DNA of 28,893 bases, taken from Longimicrobium sp. GTDB taxonomy: Bacteria; Gemmatimonadota; Gemmatimonadetes; Longimicrobiales; Longimicrobiaceae. Positions 22,431 through 28,893 of this stretch are shown in pieces. The position numbers were made by a program, and so were the translations under genes. Location of the stretch: the NCBI GenBank assembly GCA_030446945.1, contig JAUJMI010000003.1, positions 1-28,893 on the forward strand, written 5' to 3'. Position 1 is the first letter of the stretch. Each line of letters begins with the position of its first letter. Under the pieces are notes generated by a model that was not told the origin of the DNA, ran no database searches, and saw only the letters and a program-made list of their open reading frames with translations.

Positions 22431-22480
22431 GAGTAGTGCTGATGCCTAGTGCCTAGTGCTAAGTCCTAGGTGCCAGGTTG
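22431..22480. repeat. Short CCTAGTGC / AGTGCTAAG intergenic repeat
   Basis: Tandem variants GCCTAGTGCCTAGTGCTAAG are followed by TCCTAGGTGCC, allowing a weak fold-back. It resembles the longer repeat at 8658-8735 and overlaps the last codons of the DUF2520 gene. Confidence 0.4.
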
Positions 22481-23353
22481 ATCGGCGCCGTTCAGCAGCG
22501 TCCCGACGCGGGCGGCGGACTCGGCCGGCAGGCCGGCGTCCCGCGCGAGCGCCAGGGCCTCGCGGGCGAGGAGGGAATATAGCGGCCGGTCCGCCCGGGA
22601 CAACCGCGCCAGGTGCAGCCGCACGGTCTCCGCGTCGCCGCGTGCGACGGGGCCGGTGAGCGCGGCGGACGGGCCGCGTGCCGCCACGTTCTCGACCGCC
22701 CCACCAGCGAGCGCTGCGAGCGCGGTCCGCGCCTCCTCGGGCGGCACTCCGGCCTCCGCCATCAGCCGCTCCGCTACGCCCAGGAGCACCACTGCGTAGT
22801 TGGCGGCGAAGACCGCCGCCGCATGGTACAGCGGCTTGCCTTCCGGGGGCACGATCAGCACGCGCCCGCCGCACCCACGCACGATGCGCTCGGCCAGAGC
22901 ACGCGCCTCGCCCTCTCCCTCCACGCCAAAGGTGGCGCCGCGCAGGCGGTCCGCTCCCGACACCGGATCGGCGATGGCCGCCAGGGCGTGCATCCCGCCG
23001 ACGGGGTGCCCGCGCGCGGCCAGCGGCGCCAGCGCATCCCCCGAGAGTGCGCCGCTCGCGTGCAGCACGGGGATGGCCGGCGCTAACGGAAGCCCCGCCA
23101 GCGCCTCCGCGACGGCCGGGACGGCCGCATCGGGGACTGCCAACACGATCCCGGAGACATCCCCAGGCGGCACCTCCAGCCCGGCGCGGTACAACACAGG
23201 GGACGGATCGCCCTCGAACAGCGGGTGCGGCGGCGGATCGGCGCGGCCCCCCGAGTAGGCCAGCGACGCAAAGGCGCCGGAACGGTGTAGAGCGAGCCCG
23301 AGGGCCAGCCCCAACCGTCCGGCACCGACAATCCAGAGCCGTTCTGCGCTCAA
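22466..23353 (-). CDS. Rossmann-fold DUF2520 protein (NAD(P)-binding)
   Basis: A TTG at 23353, overlapping the HflX stop as TTGA, gives 295 residues, the usual size of this family; no ATG or GTG lies nearby in frame. The N-terminus ERLWIVGAGRLGLALGLALH is a Rossmann nucleotide-binding motif. Further landmarks are IVLAVPDAAV, VLHASGALSG, GGMHALAAIADP and GKPLYHAAAVFAANYAVVLL, typical of the 'Rossmann-like plus DUF2520' proteins distantly related to ketopantoate and pyrroline-carboxylate reductases. The real substrate is not known. Translation is probably coupled to hflX. Confidence 0.88.
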   Translation of the reverse strand: MSAERLWIVGAGRLGLALGLALHRSGAFASLAYSGGRADPPPHPLFEGDPSPVLYRAGLEVPPGDVSGIVLAVPDAAVPAVAEALAGLPLAPAIPVLHASGALSGDALAPLAARGHPVGGMHALAAIADPVSGADRLRGATFGVEGEGEARALAERIVRGCGGRVLIVPPEGKPLYHAAAVFAANYAVVLLGVAERLMAEAGVPPEEARTALAALAGGAVENVAARGPSAALTGPVARGDAETVRLHLARLSRADRPLYSLLAREALALARDAGLPAESAARVGTLLNGADQPGT

Positions 23354-24597
23354 CCGTCTCCGTACACGCGCACGCCGCGGCTGCGCAGCCGCCCCAGCGC
23401 GGCCACGGGCACGCGGGCGCGAAGGCGGACCTCGGTGCCCTTGTCTTCTCGTTCCAGCACCTCGCCCTCTCGATATACCTCGGCCAGGAGGCCGCCCTGC
23501 GACGATGGGAGGGTGAGCCACACGTCCGGACGCAGCTTCTTCACCTCGTCGTTGAGGAGCTTGGACAGCGGCTCCAGCTTCCCTTCCTCGACCGTCGAGA
23601 CGAAGATGGCCGGCGGCTCGTCGGGGCCCTGCACGCGCGCCCGCAGCCCTTCCTCCTCGTCGTGCGTCAGCCGGTCCACCTTGTTGAAGACCAGCACCGT
23701 CGGGTGGTCGGCCAGGCCCAGGCTCGCGAGCACCTCTTCCACCACCATGCGCTGCTCCTCCCAGGCGTGATGCGACGAGTCGATGACGTGCAGCAGGACG
23801 TCGGACTCGCGCGCCTCCTCCAGCGTGGCGCGGAACGACGCGACCAGATGGTGCGGGAGCTTGCGGATGAAGCCGACCGTGTCCGTCACGAGCGCGACGG
23901 CGCCTTCGCCCGCGTCCACCGTGCGCGTGGTGGGGTCGAGCGTGGCGAAGAGGCGGTCCTCCACGAATACCTCCGTCCCCGACAGCTTACGCAGGATGGA
24001 CGACTTGCCGGCGTTGGTGTAGCCGACCAGCGCCGCGCGGAGCTGCCCCGTGCGCCCCTTGCGCTGCGTGGCGCGCGTGCGGGCCACGCGCTCCAGCTCG
24101 TCCTTGAGGCGGACGATGCGGTGGTCGATCATCCGGCGGTCCGTCTCGAGCTGCGTTTCGCCGGGGCCGCGCATGCCGACGCCGCCGCGCACGCGCGAAA
24201 GGTGGCTCCACATCCGCGTCAGGCGGGGGCGCAGGTACTGGAGCTGCGCGAGCTCCACCTGGGCGCGCGCTTCGGCGCTGCGGGCCCGCGTGGCGAAGAT
24301 GTCCAGGATCAGCTCCGCACGGTCCATGAGCCGCGTCCCCACCAGCTTCTCCAGGTTGCGCCCCTGCGCTGGCGAGAGCTCGTCGTCGAAGATGATCAGT
24401 GTGGCGCCCTCGGCCTCCACCTGCATCTTGAGCTCCTCCGCCTTCCCCTCGCCGATGTAGAACTTGGGGTGCGGCGAGTCCAGCCGCTGCACCAGCGAGC
24501 CGACTACCTCCACCCCGGCCGTGTCCGATAGGCGCTCCAGCTCCTCCAGGTGCTCCTCGGTGGTCTGCGCGCTCTCCGCCTTCGATGGCGCCCCCAC
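23350..24597 (-). CDS. hflX: Ribosome-associated GTPase HflX
   Basis: The first standard start in frame is GTG 24597 (415 residues). HflX binds the 50S or 70S ribosome and splits stalled ribosomes. The N-terminal domain has HPKFYIGEGKAEELK and IIFDDELSPAQGRNLEK; the linker has RGPGETQLETDRR; the G domain has G1 GYTNAGKSS (192-200), the G3 region DTVGFIRKLPH and G4 NKVD. The C-terminal domain ends RVYGDG. The frame is open and conserved-looking upstream of GTG 24597: it reads LIELAVPRERAIL, which is the first beta-strand of the family. Translation may therefore start at a non-standard codon, for example ATC at 24648, which has GGAG eight bases before it. Stop overlaps the DUF2520 start. Confidence 0.93.
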   Translation of the reverse strand: MGAPSKAESAQTTEEHLEELERLSDTAGVEVVGSLVQRLDSPHPKFYIGEGKAEELKMQVEAEGATLIIFDDELSPAQGRNLEKLVGTRLMDRAELILDIFATRARSAEARAQVELAQLQYLRPRLTRMWSHLSRVRGGVGMRGPGETQLETDRRMIDHRIVRLKDELERVARTRATQRKGRTGQLRAALVGYTNAGKSSILRKLSGTEVFVEDRLFATLDPTTRTVDAGEGAVALVTDTVGFIRKLPHHLVASFRATLEEARESDVLLHVIDSSHHAWEEQRMVVEEVLASLGLADHPTVLVFNKVDRLTHDEEEGLRARVQGPDEPPAIFVSTVEEGKLEPLSKLLNDEVKKLRPDVWLTLPSSQGGLLAEVYREGEVLEREDKGTEVRLRARVPVAALGRLRSRGVRVYGDG

Positions 24598-24741
24598 GAG
24601 GATCGCCCGCTCCCGCGGGACTGCCAGCTCGATCAGCTTGTTAGAGATGGTTGCGTCTCCGTGTGTGTCTTTGGCAGCGTCAGCCGAAGTGCCTCACCCG
24701 CCGCATACCGCGCGCCGCGCCGTGAATAGCGGCGGCGGACA

Positions 24742-24921
24742 TCACTCCACGCGGGCCACGGGAGCGGCGTCCTCCATCAGCATCGAGATGACCTCGTCGA
24801 TGGTCCGGCGAAGCTCCTCGACCGTTTCACCCTGCGCGTGCGCTCCGGCGAATCCCGGGATGTGGCCGACGTACAGGCCGGTCAACGCACAGCGCTCGAT
24901 CACCAGATCAGAAGTATCCAT
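24742..24921 (-). CDS. HicB-family antitoxin-like protein (third HicB copy)
   Basis: A product of 59 residues from the ATG at 24921, with AGGAG ten bases upstream. It has the HicB/UPF0150 strand-strand-helix pattern: LVIERCALTGLYVGHIPGFA, GAHAQGETVEELRRTIDEVI, SMLMED. Of the three HicB-like genes here it is the shortest and has the 'TGLYVG.IPGF.GAH.QG' form. It follows the second copy by 17 bases. No HicA is found downstream, so it appears to lack a partner of its own. Confidence 0.8.
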   Translation of the reverse strand: MDTSDLVIERCALTGLYVGHIPGFAGAHAQGETVEELRRTIDEVISMLMEDAAPVARVE

Positions 24922-24938
24922 CGCTCTAAGGCTCCTGT

Positions 24939-25154
24939 TCACGCGAACATCAGCCTGCGGCCCTTCGGCTCCGGGATCGGGTCGCCGAACTCCTTTGCGG
25001 TGTCGAGCCACAGGTCTATGGCTTCCTCCGCGTTCCTCAGCGCCTCAGCCCGCGTGCCGCCGTGCGCCATGCACCCCGCCAGTTCCGGCACCTCCGCCAC
25101 GAACGCCGCGTCTTCGGCGCTCCAGTAGATGATGACTTCATACCAGCTCGTCAT
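24939..25154 (-). CDS. hicB: HicB-family antitoxin, direct partner of HicA
   Basis: A product of 71 residues, ATG at 25154 inside the hicA stop (ATGA). It shows the HicB fold: YEVIIYWSAEDAAFVAEVPE, LAGCMAHGGTRAEALRNAEE and AIDLWLDTAKEFGDPIPEPK, ending GRRLMFA. This is the usual short HicB, a partial RNase H-like fold without a separate DNA-binding domain. HicB binds and neutralises HicA and often represses the operon, but here no DNA-binding part is seen. The exact coupling with hicA identifies the pair. Confidence 0.9.
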   Translation of the reverse strand: MTSWYEVIIYWSAEDAAFVAEVPELAGCMAHGGTRAEALRNAEEAIDLWLDTAKEFGDPIPEPKGRRLMFA

Positions 25155-25396
25155 CCTTCACCCCCGAGTTTGTGCCGCAGGATCGCGGTGCGCACCTGTC
25201 GCGGCTTCGCGTCCTCGCCATCCCTTTGCAAGGTGATTCGCTCCTCGACTCCCGCCCGCCGGAAGATGTGATGGCTCCCACGCGTGCGCTCCTCGAATTC
25301 AAGGTGCAGCAGGATCGAGCGCAGATCCTCGAACGCAAAATTCGCATCGGAGATCCCGCGAAGGAGCTGGAAGATCAGCTTCTCGAATCGGCTCAC
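25151..25396 (-). CDS. hicA: HicA-family mRNA interferase toxin
   Basis: The GTG at 25396, overlapping the stop of the upstream hicB-like gene (GTGA), gives 81 residues, the normal HicA size. HicA is a double-stranded RNA-binding-like ribonuclease that cleaves mRNA independently of the ribosome. Visible signs are the first helix FEKLIFQLLRGISDANF, the helix FEDLRSILLHLEF, the core GSHHIFRRAGVEERITLQ with the catalytic His at residue 42 or 43, and the C-terminal AKPRQVRTAILRHKLGG helix. A longer open frame upstream is out of pattern. All key positions look intact, so the toxin should be functional. Confidence 0.88.
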   Translation of the reverse strand: MSRFEKLIFQLLRGISDANFAFEDLRSILLHLEFEERTRGSHHIFRRAGVEERITLQRDGEDAKPRQVRTAILRHKLGGEG

Positions 25397-25599
25397 GATC
25401 GCTGGAATGCGAGTCGAAGAGTTTGCGGCACGTGTTCGCCGTGCGCGACCCGGTCGGCGACTACGGCACGGGCGAGATCCTCCACTGCTGCCACGGCTTC
25501 GTCCCGCGGTTCGCCGTACGCCATCACCCCGGGAAGCGCCGAGACGATCGCGAGCCAGCGTTCGTCGGTTTCTCGCTCGATCTCGATTGGAAATTCCAT
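25393..25599 (-). CDS. HicB-family antitoxin-like protein upstream of hicA
   Basis: A product of 68 residues; ATG at 25599 is preceded by a strong GGGAGG five bases away. It has the HicB-fold pattern FPIEIERETDERWLAIVSAL, PGVMAYGEPRDEAVAAVEDL, ARAVVADRVAHGE. This is a different HicB subtype from the two downstream copies ('RW.A.V..LPGV.AYG' form), which is normally found before its own, different HicA. Its stop overlaps the hicA start, so it is the first gene of a four-gene coupled array. The ABC-F gene ends 74 bases upstream. Confidence 0.85.
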   Translation of the reverse strand: MEFPIEIERETDERWLAIVSALPGVMAYGEPRDEAVAAVEDLARAVVADRVAHGEHVPQTLRLAFQRS

Positions 25600-25673
25600 C
25601 GCCGCCTCCCGTGGTATCTACGCACTGCGGAAAGGATGCCGTGGTGCAGACGCGTGGGGAGCCGTGGCGTGCG

Positions 25674-27596
25674 CTACACTCCCGCCAGCTCCTCACCCAT
25701 CCGCTCCCACGACTCGTAGGCGGCGGCGAGGCTGGACCGGCCGGTGCCAAGCTCGGCGGTGAGCTTGCGGGCGCGCTCGGGGTCGCTGCCGGAGGCGTAG
25801 AGCGAGGGGTCGGCGAGGGCGGCTTCGATCTCGGCGATGCGCGTCTCCAGCTTGGCGATGTCGGCTTCGAGGCGCTGCATTTCGCGCTCGCGGCGGCGCT
25901 GCTCGTTCTTGGAGAGGCCGGTCGGGGCGCGGGCGGGCGAGGAGGAGGAGGCGGATGCGGCGGACCGGACGGCCGGGGCGGCATCGGCGCGGCGCTTCAC
26001 GTGCTCGGTCCAATCGTCGTAGCCGCCCGCAAAGTCCTCGATGCGGTCCCCGTGGAAGCCCCACACGCGCGTCGCCGTGGCGGAGAGGAAGGCGCGGTCG
26101 TGGGAGATCAGAATCACGGTGCCGTCGAAGTCCTCGAGCGACTCCTCCAGCGCTTCACGGCTTTCGAGGTCCAGGTGGTTCGTGGGCTCGTCCAGCAGGA
26201 GGAGGTTGGCGCGCTCCAGGGTGATCTTGGCGAGCGCGACGCGGGCCTGCTCGCCGCCCGAGAGGTCGCCCACGCGCGACTCTGCGTCGTCGCCGCTGAA
26301 GAGGAAGCGGCCCAGGTGGCTGCGCAGCTCCTGCGTGGTGATGCGCGGCGCGACGAGGGCCACCTCTTCGCGAATCTTGTGATCGGGGTTCAGGTGGGTG
26401 AAGTCCTGGCGGTAGTATCCGGTGCGCACCCCCGCGCCCAGCACCACCGAGCCGCGCGCGGGCTGCGCGACGCCGGCCAGCACTCGCATCAGCGTCGACT
26501 TGCCGCACCCGTTCGGGCCGATGACGGCGATGCGCTCCGTCCGCGACACCTCGCCGGAGAAGGGGGCGAAGAGGACGCGGTCGCCGTACGCGCACTGCAC
26601 GCCGTCCATCCGCATCACCGTGCCGCCGCTGCGCGAGGTCTCGCCGAAGCTGAGGGCCATCGCGCGCTCGTCGCCGGAGACGGCGGCGACGCGGTCCATG
26701 CGGGAGAGGAGAGTGCGGCGGCTCTTGGCCTGCTTCGTCTTCTGCCCGGCCAGGTTGCGGCGGATGAAGTCCTCGGTGCGGGCGATCTGCGCCTGCTGCC
26801 GCTCGAACTGCTTCTGCTGCACCATCCGCCGCTCCTCGCGCTGCGTGAGGAAGGCGTCGAAGTTGCCGGTGTAGGCGTACGCCGTCCCCTCTTCCAGGTG
26901 GAGGATGTGGTCTGCCAGCCGCTCCAGGAAGACGCGGTCGTGCGAGACGACGAGCACGGTGCCCGGGTAGGCGCGCAGGTACTCCTCCAGCCACTCGGTG
27001 GAGCGCAGGTCCAGGTGGTTGGTGGGCTCATCCAGAAGGAGGACCTCCGGTTCGGCGAGGAGGGTCTGCACCAGGCGCAGCCGCCCCAGCTCGCCGCCGC
27101 TCAGCGCGCGGACGGGCTTGGGCCACGTGTCCTGCGGAAAGCCGACGCCCTCCAGCGTGGCGTCGGCGCGGGCGCGCATCTCGTAGCCGCCGCGGCGCCT
27201 GAACTCGTCCATGTGGCGGTCGTACGACTGGAGGAGCCGGTCGGCTTCGGGGGATCCCGCAGGGAGCCCGGCGAGGCGCTCCATGTCGTCGTGGAGGCGG
27301 CGCTCCATGGCCACGAGATCGGCGAAGGGAGCCATCGCCGCTTCGTGGATGGTGGCGTCGCTCTGCTCGCCGCGGTTCTGACGCATCAGGGTGAAGCGCA
27401 GCCCCGGGTGGCGCCAGATCTCGCCCTCGGTCGCCTCGTCGTCGCCGGTCATCATGCGGAACAGGGTGGTCTTCCCCACCCCGTTCCGCCCGACGACCCC
27501 CCAGCGCTCGCCCTGCGCAACGGTGAACGAGACGTTGCGCAGCACCCATCGGTCGCCGAACTGCTTCCCCGCGTCCTGCAGCCGCACCAGCGTCAT
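25674..27596 (-). CDS. ABC-F family ATPase (ribosome-associated type)
   Basis: A protein of 640 residues with two ABC domains and no membrane segment. The first domain has Walker A GRNGVGKT (36-43), signature LSGGELGR (165-172) and Walker B LLLDEPTNHLD. The second has Walker A GPNGCGKS (360-367), signature LSGGEQAR (445-452) and LLLLDEPTNHLD. The linker FLTQREERRMVQQKQFERQQ and following Lys/Arg-rich helices form the P-site tRNA interaction motif. A low-complexity stretch and a C-terminal coiled coil (about 565-640, EQRRREREMQRLEADIAKLE) resemble Uup/YdiF-type proteins. ABC-F factors act on the translating ribosome; a housekeeping rather than antibiotic-resistance role is more likely given the C-terminal coiled coil. 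Start overlaps the LEA lipoprotein stop (ATGA). Confidence 0.95.
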   Translation of the reverse strand: MTLVRLQDAGKQFGDRWVLRNVSFTVAQGERWGVVGRNGVGKTTLFRMMTGDDEATEGEIWRHPGLRFTLMRQNRGEQSDATIHEAAMAPFADLVAMERRLHDDMERLAGLPAGSPEADRLLQSYDRHMDEFRRRGGYEMRARADATLEGVGFPQDTWPKPVRALSGGELGRLRLVQTLLAEPEVLLLDEPTNHLDLRSTEWLEEYLRAYPGTVLVVSHDRVFLERLADHILHLEEGTAYAYTGNFDAFLTQREERRMVQQKQFERQQAQIARTEDFIRRNLAGQKTKQAKSRRTLLSRMDRVAAVSGDERAMALSFGETSRSGGTVMRMDGVQCAYGDRVLFAPFSGEVSRTERIAVIGPNGCGKSTLMRVLAGVAQPARGSVVLGAGVRTGYYRQDFTHLNPDHKIREEVALVAPRITTQELRSHLGRFLFSGDDAESRVGDLSGGEQARVALAKITLERANLLLLDEPTNHLDLESREALEESLEDFDGTVILISHDRAFLSATATRVWGFHGDRIEDFAGGYDDWTEHVKRRADAAPAVRSAASASSSSPARAPTGLSKNEQRRREREMQRLEADIAKLETRIAEIEAALADPSLYASGSDPERARKLTAELGTGRSSLAAAYESWERMGEELAGV

Positions 27597-28084
27597 CGCA
27601 CGCCGCCGGACAGTGTAAAGGTGCCCGTCTTACGGAACGGCACCTGCCGTCCGCCAAGCGAGGTGCGCACGTTCACGTTCCCCACCGCGCGGTACTGAAA
27701 GCTTCCCTGCCGCAGGAGCTGCTGCCCCGCCGAGCCGAGCTGCGCGAAGGTGAACGCCACGGGGATCTGCACCGTCTCCGTGTCGTTGGGGCCGATGTTG
27801 AAGCGCTCGGTGTGCGTCCCCTGCGCGAAGCGGGTCCACGCGCTGTCGCCCTGCGCGGCGGCGTTGCGCAGGAAGATCTCGTAGGTGAGGTCCTCCGCGC
27901 GGAAGCCGACAGGGTTGGGGTTCTCGATGCGCAGGTTGACCAGCACGGTCCCGCCGGACAGGCCGAGCCCGGCCAGCTGCATCCCTTCGAGCTCCACCCG
28001 CGGCTGGCGGAAGCCCGCCGTGCAGGCGGAAAGCGCCACCAGGAGCACGAGCGCGAGCGATGTCCACACGGTACGAATCTTCAT
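27593..28084 (-). CDS. Lipoprotein with LEA type 2 / WHy domain
   Basis: The ATG at 28084 follows AGGAG closely and gives 163 residues. The signal MKIRTVWTSLALVLLVALSA leads to Cys21 (lipobox LSAC), predicting lipid anchoring. The remainder is one LEA14-like (water stress and hypersensitive response) domain: PRVELEGMQLAGLGLSGGTV, LVNLRIENPNPVGFRAEDLT with the characteristic 'NPNP', YEIFLRN, and IPVAFTF. In bacteria such proteins are small periplasmic or membrane-attached beta-sandwiches with an unclear role, sometimes linked to stress. It is co-transcribed with the ABC-F gene. Confidence 0.88.
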   Translation of the reverse strand: MKIRTVWTSLALVLLVALSACTAGFRQPRVELEGMQLAGLGLSGGTVLVNLRIENPNPVGFRAEDLTYEIFLRNAAAQGDSAWTRFAQGTHTERFNIGPNDTETVQIPVAFTFAQLGSAGQQLLRQGSFQYRAVGNVNVRTSLGGRQVPFRKTGTFTLSGGVR

Positions 28085-28128
28085 ATCCTCTCCTATTTCA
28101 TCGATGTAGGCGGCCCGTGCGGCCGCTC

Positions 28129-28836
28129 TCAGCCATGCAGCGAAGGTGCCCGCCGCCACGCATTCCACTCCTCATCCTCCAGCGCGGTCACCGGTTTGCC
28201 GCCGTGGAGCAGTAGCCCGCGCCCGCACCACTCCGCCACGAACTCCAGGTCATGGCTGGAGACGAGGACGGCCGCTCCGGCGCGGCGGCGCGCATCCAGC
28301 TCCCCGATCAGCCGCTCCGCCGAGGTGCGGTCGAGGCCGTTGAGCGCCTCGTCGAGCAGGAGGACGCGTGGGCCGTGGAGGAGTGCGGCGGCGATCGCCG
28401 TCTTGCGCCCCATCCCCTGCGACAGCTCGCGGCAGAGCGTCCCTTCGGCGCCCGCCAGGCCGAGCAGCTCCAGGAGCCGCGCCGTTTCCGCCTCGGCATC
28501 GCCCATCCCCCGTGCGGCGGCGACGAAGCGGAGCATCTCGGCCACCGTCAGCTCGCCGTACAGGAACGGGTGCTCGGGGACCACGCCCATACACCGCGCC
28601 GCGCGCACGGGGTCCGAGAACGGGTCCGCGCCGCAGATGCGTACGCTCCCGCCGTCGGGGAGCCGGTCGCCGGTGAGGCAGCCGAGGAGGGTGCTCTTCC
28701 CCGCCCCGTTCGCGCCCAGCAGCGCCACCGCCTCCCCCGGCCGCAGCACGAACGAGACGCCGTCCAGCACGGGGCGCCTGCGGTAGGCCTTGCGCAGGGC
28801 TTCGACGACGAGTGGGAGCGGGGTGGTGGTGGTCAC
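28129..28836 (-). CDS. ABC transporter ATP-binding protein
   Basis: A product of 235 residues from GTG 28836. Walker A is GANGAGKS (41-48), the Q-loop region is unusual (MGVVPEHPFLYGELT, with Glu-His rather than Gln), the signature is LSQGMGRK rather than LSGGQ, Walker B is LLLDEALNGLD and the switch His lies in VSSHDLEFV. This is the CcmA/NatA-type exporter class with a 'QGM' signature. The membrane partner is not within the window and would be expected upstream on the same strand beyond the right edge. The downstream LEA lipoprotein gene is 44 bases away. Substrate unknown. Confidence 0.9.
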   Translation of the reverse strand: MTTTTPLPLVVEALRKAYRRRPVLDGVSFVLRPGEAVALLGANGAGKSTLLGCLTGDRLPDGGSVRICGADPFSDPVRAARCMGVVPEHPFLYGELTVAEMLRFVAAARGMGDAEAETARLLELLGLAGAEGTLCRELSQGMGRKTAIAAALLHGPRVLLLDEALNGLDRTSAERLIGELDARRRAGAAVLVSSHDLEFVAEWCGRGLLLHGGKPVTALEDEEWNAWRRAPSLHG

Positions 28837-28893
28837 GGGGGTTGGTCGGGTGGCGCGGGGAGGGCCCTCACCCCCGCTCGTTACACTCGCTGC

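Noticed and set aside
25284..27698. An 804-residue plus-strand frame opposite the ABC-F gene
   Set aside because: It is the antisense image of the ABC-F protein, with repetitive Val/Leu/Gln/His content and no domain.

Overview
The window is a GC-rich bacterial chromosome segment, dense in short operons and showing no phage, plasmid, transposase or CRISPR signature. The mix suggests a Gemmatimonadota-type bacterium, perhaps a Longimicrobium relative; this is an inference from style, not a marker-gene placement. The clues are many secreted, lipoprotein and outer-membrane products, M16 peptidase pairs, a DUF2911-like remnant, few strong Shine-Dalgarno sites, and palindromic 'CACAGAG' and 'AGTGCTGAG' intergenic repeats.

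Layout. 1-3152 (minus): a partial outer-membrane barrel protein behind a large secreted DUF11-repeat protein. 3471-4181 (plus): a ribbon-helix-helix-like protein with an unknown C-terminal domain. 4182-4612: a palindromic repeat, a terminator hairpin and tRNA-Leu(CAA). 4650-5534: a lipoprotein gene and a TetR gene fired from back-to-back promoters. 5560-12790 (plus): TetR regulator, three crotonase-family enzymes, an aldehyde dehydrogenase, a PcaF/PaaJ-type thiolase, a small lipoprotein and a 3-hydroxyacyl-CoA dehydrogenase. Together these form a CoA-thioester beta-oxidation cluster resembling the lower phenylacetyl-CoA pathway. 12845-17246 (minus): a DUF2911-like remnant, an AlaC-type aminotransferase and a pair of M16 peptidases. 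17672-17948 (plus): a tiny membrane protein followed by a very long hairpin. 18092-28836 (all minus): tRNA-Gln(TTG), ispE, a YbhN-like membrane protein, a degenerate HPt-domain protein, pdxJ, a DUF2520 protein, hflX, a four-gene hicB-hicA-hicB-hicB array, an ABC-F ATPase, a LEA/WHy lipoprotein and an ABC transporter ATPase.

How the genes work together. TetR is the likely sensor for the downstream acyl-CoA degradation genes. Hydratases, dehydrogenase and thiolase would turn an enoyl-CoA into shorter acyl-CoA plus acetyl-CoA, while the aldehyde dehydrogenase supplies a carboxylate. The minus-strand half is mostly housekeeping: isoprenoid precursor (ispE), vitamin B6 (pdxJ) and ribosome-associated GTPase and ATPase (hflX, ABC-F), interrupted by the Hic toxin-antitoxin array.

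Most interesting points: three HicB-fold genes around one HicA; an HPt-type protein in which all three phospho-acceptor positions read Arg; a 3-hydroxyacyl-CoA dehydrogenase with the usual catalytic Glu replaced by Val; an hflX whose conserved coding extends upstream of any standard start codon; and a recurring family of intergenic palindromes.
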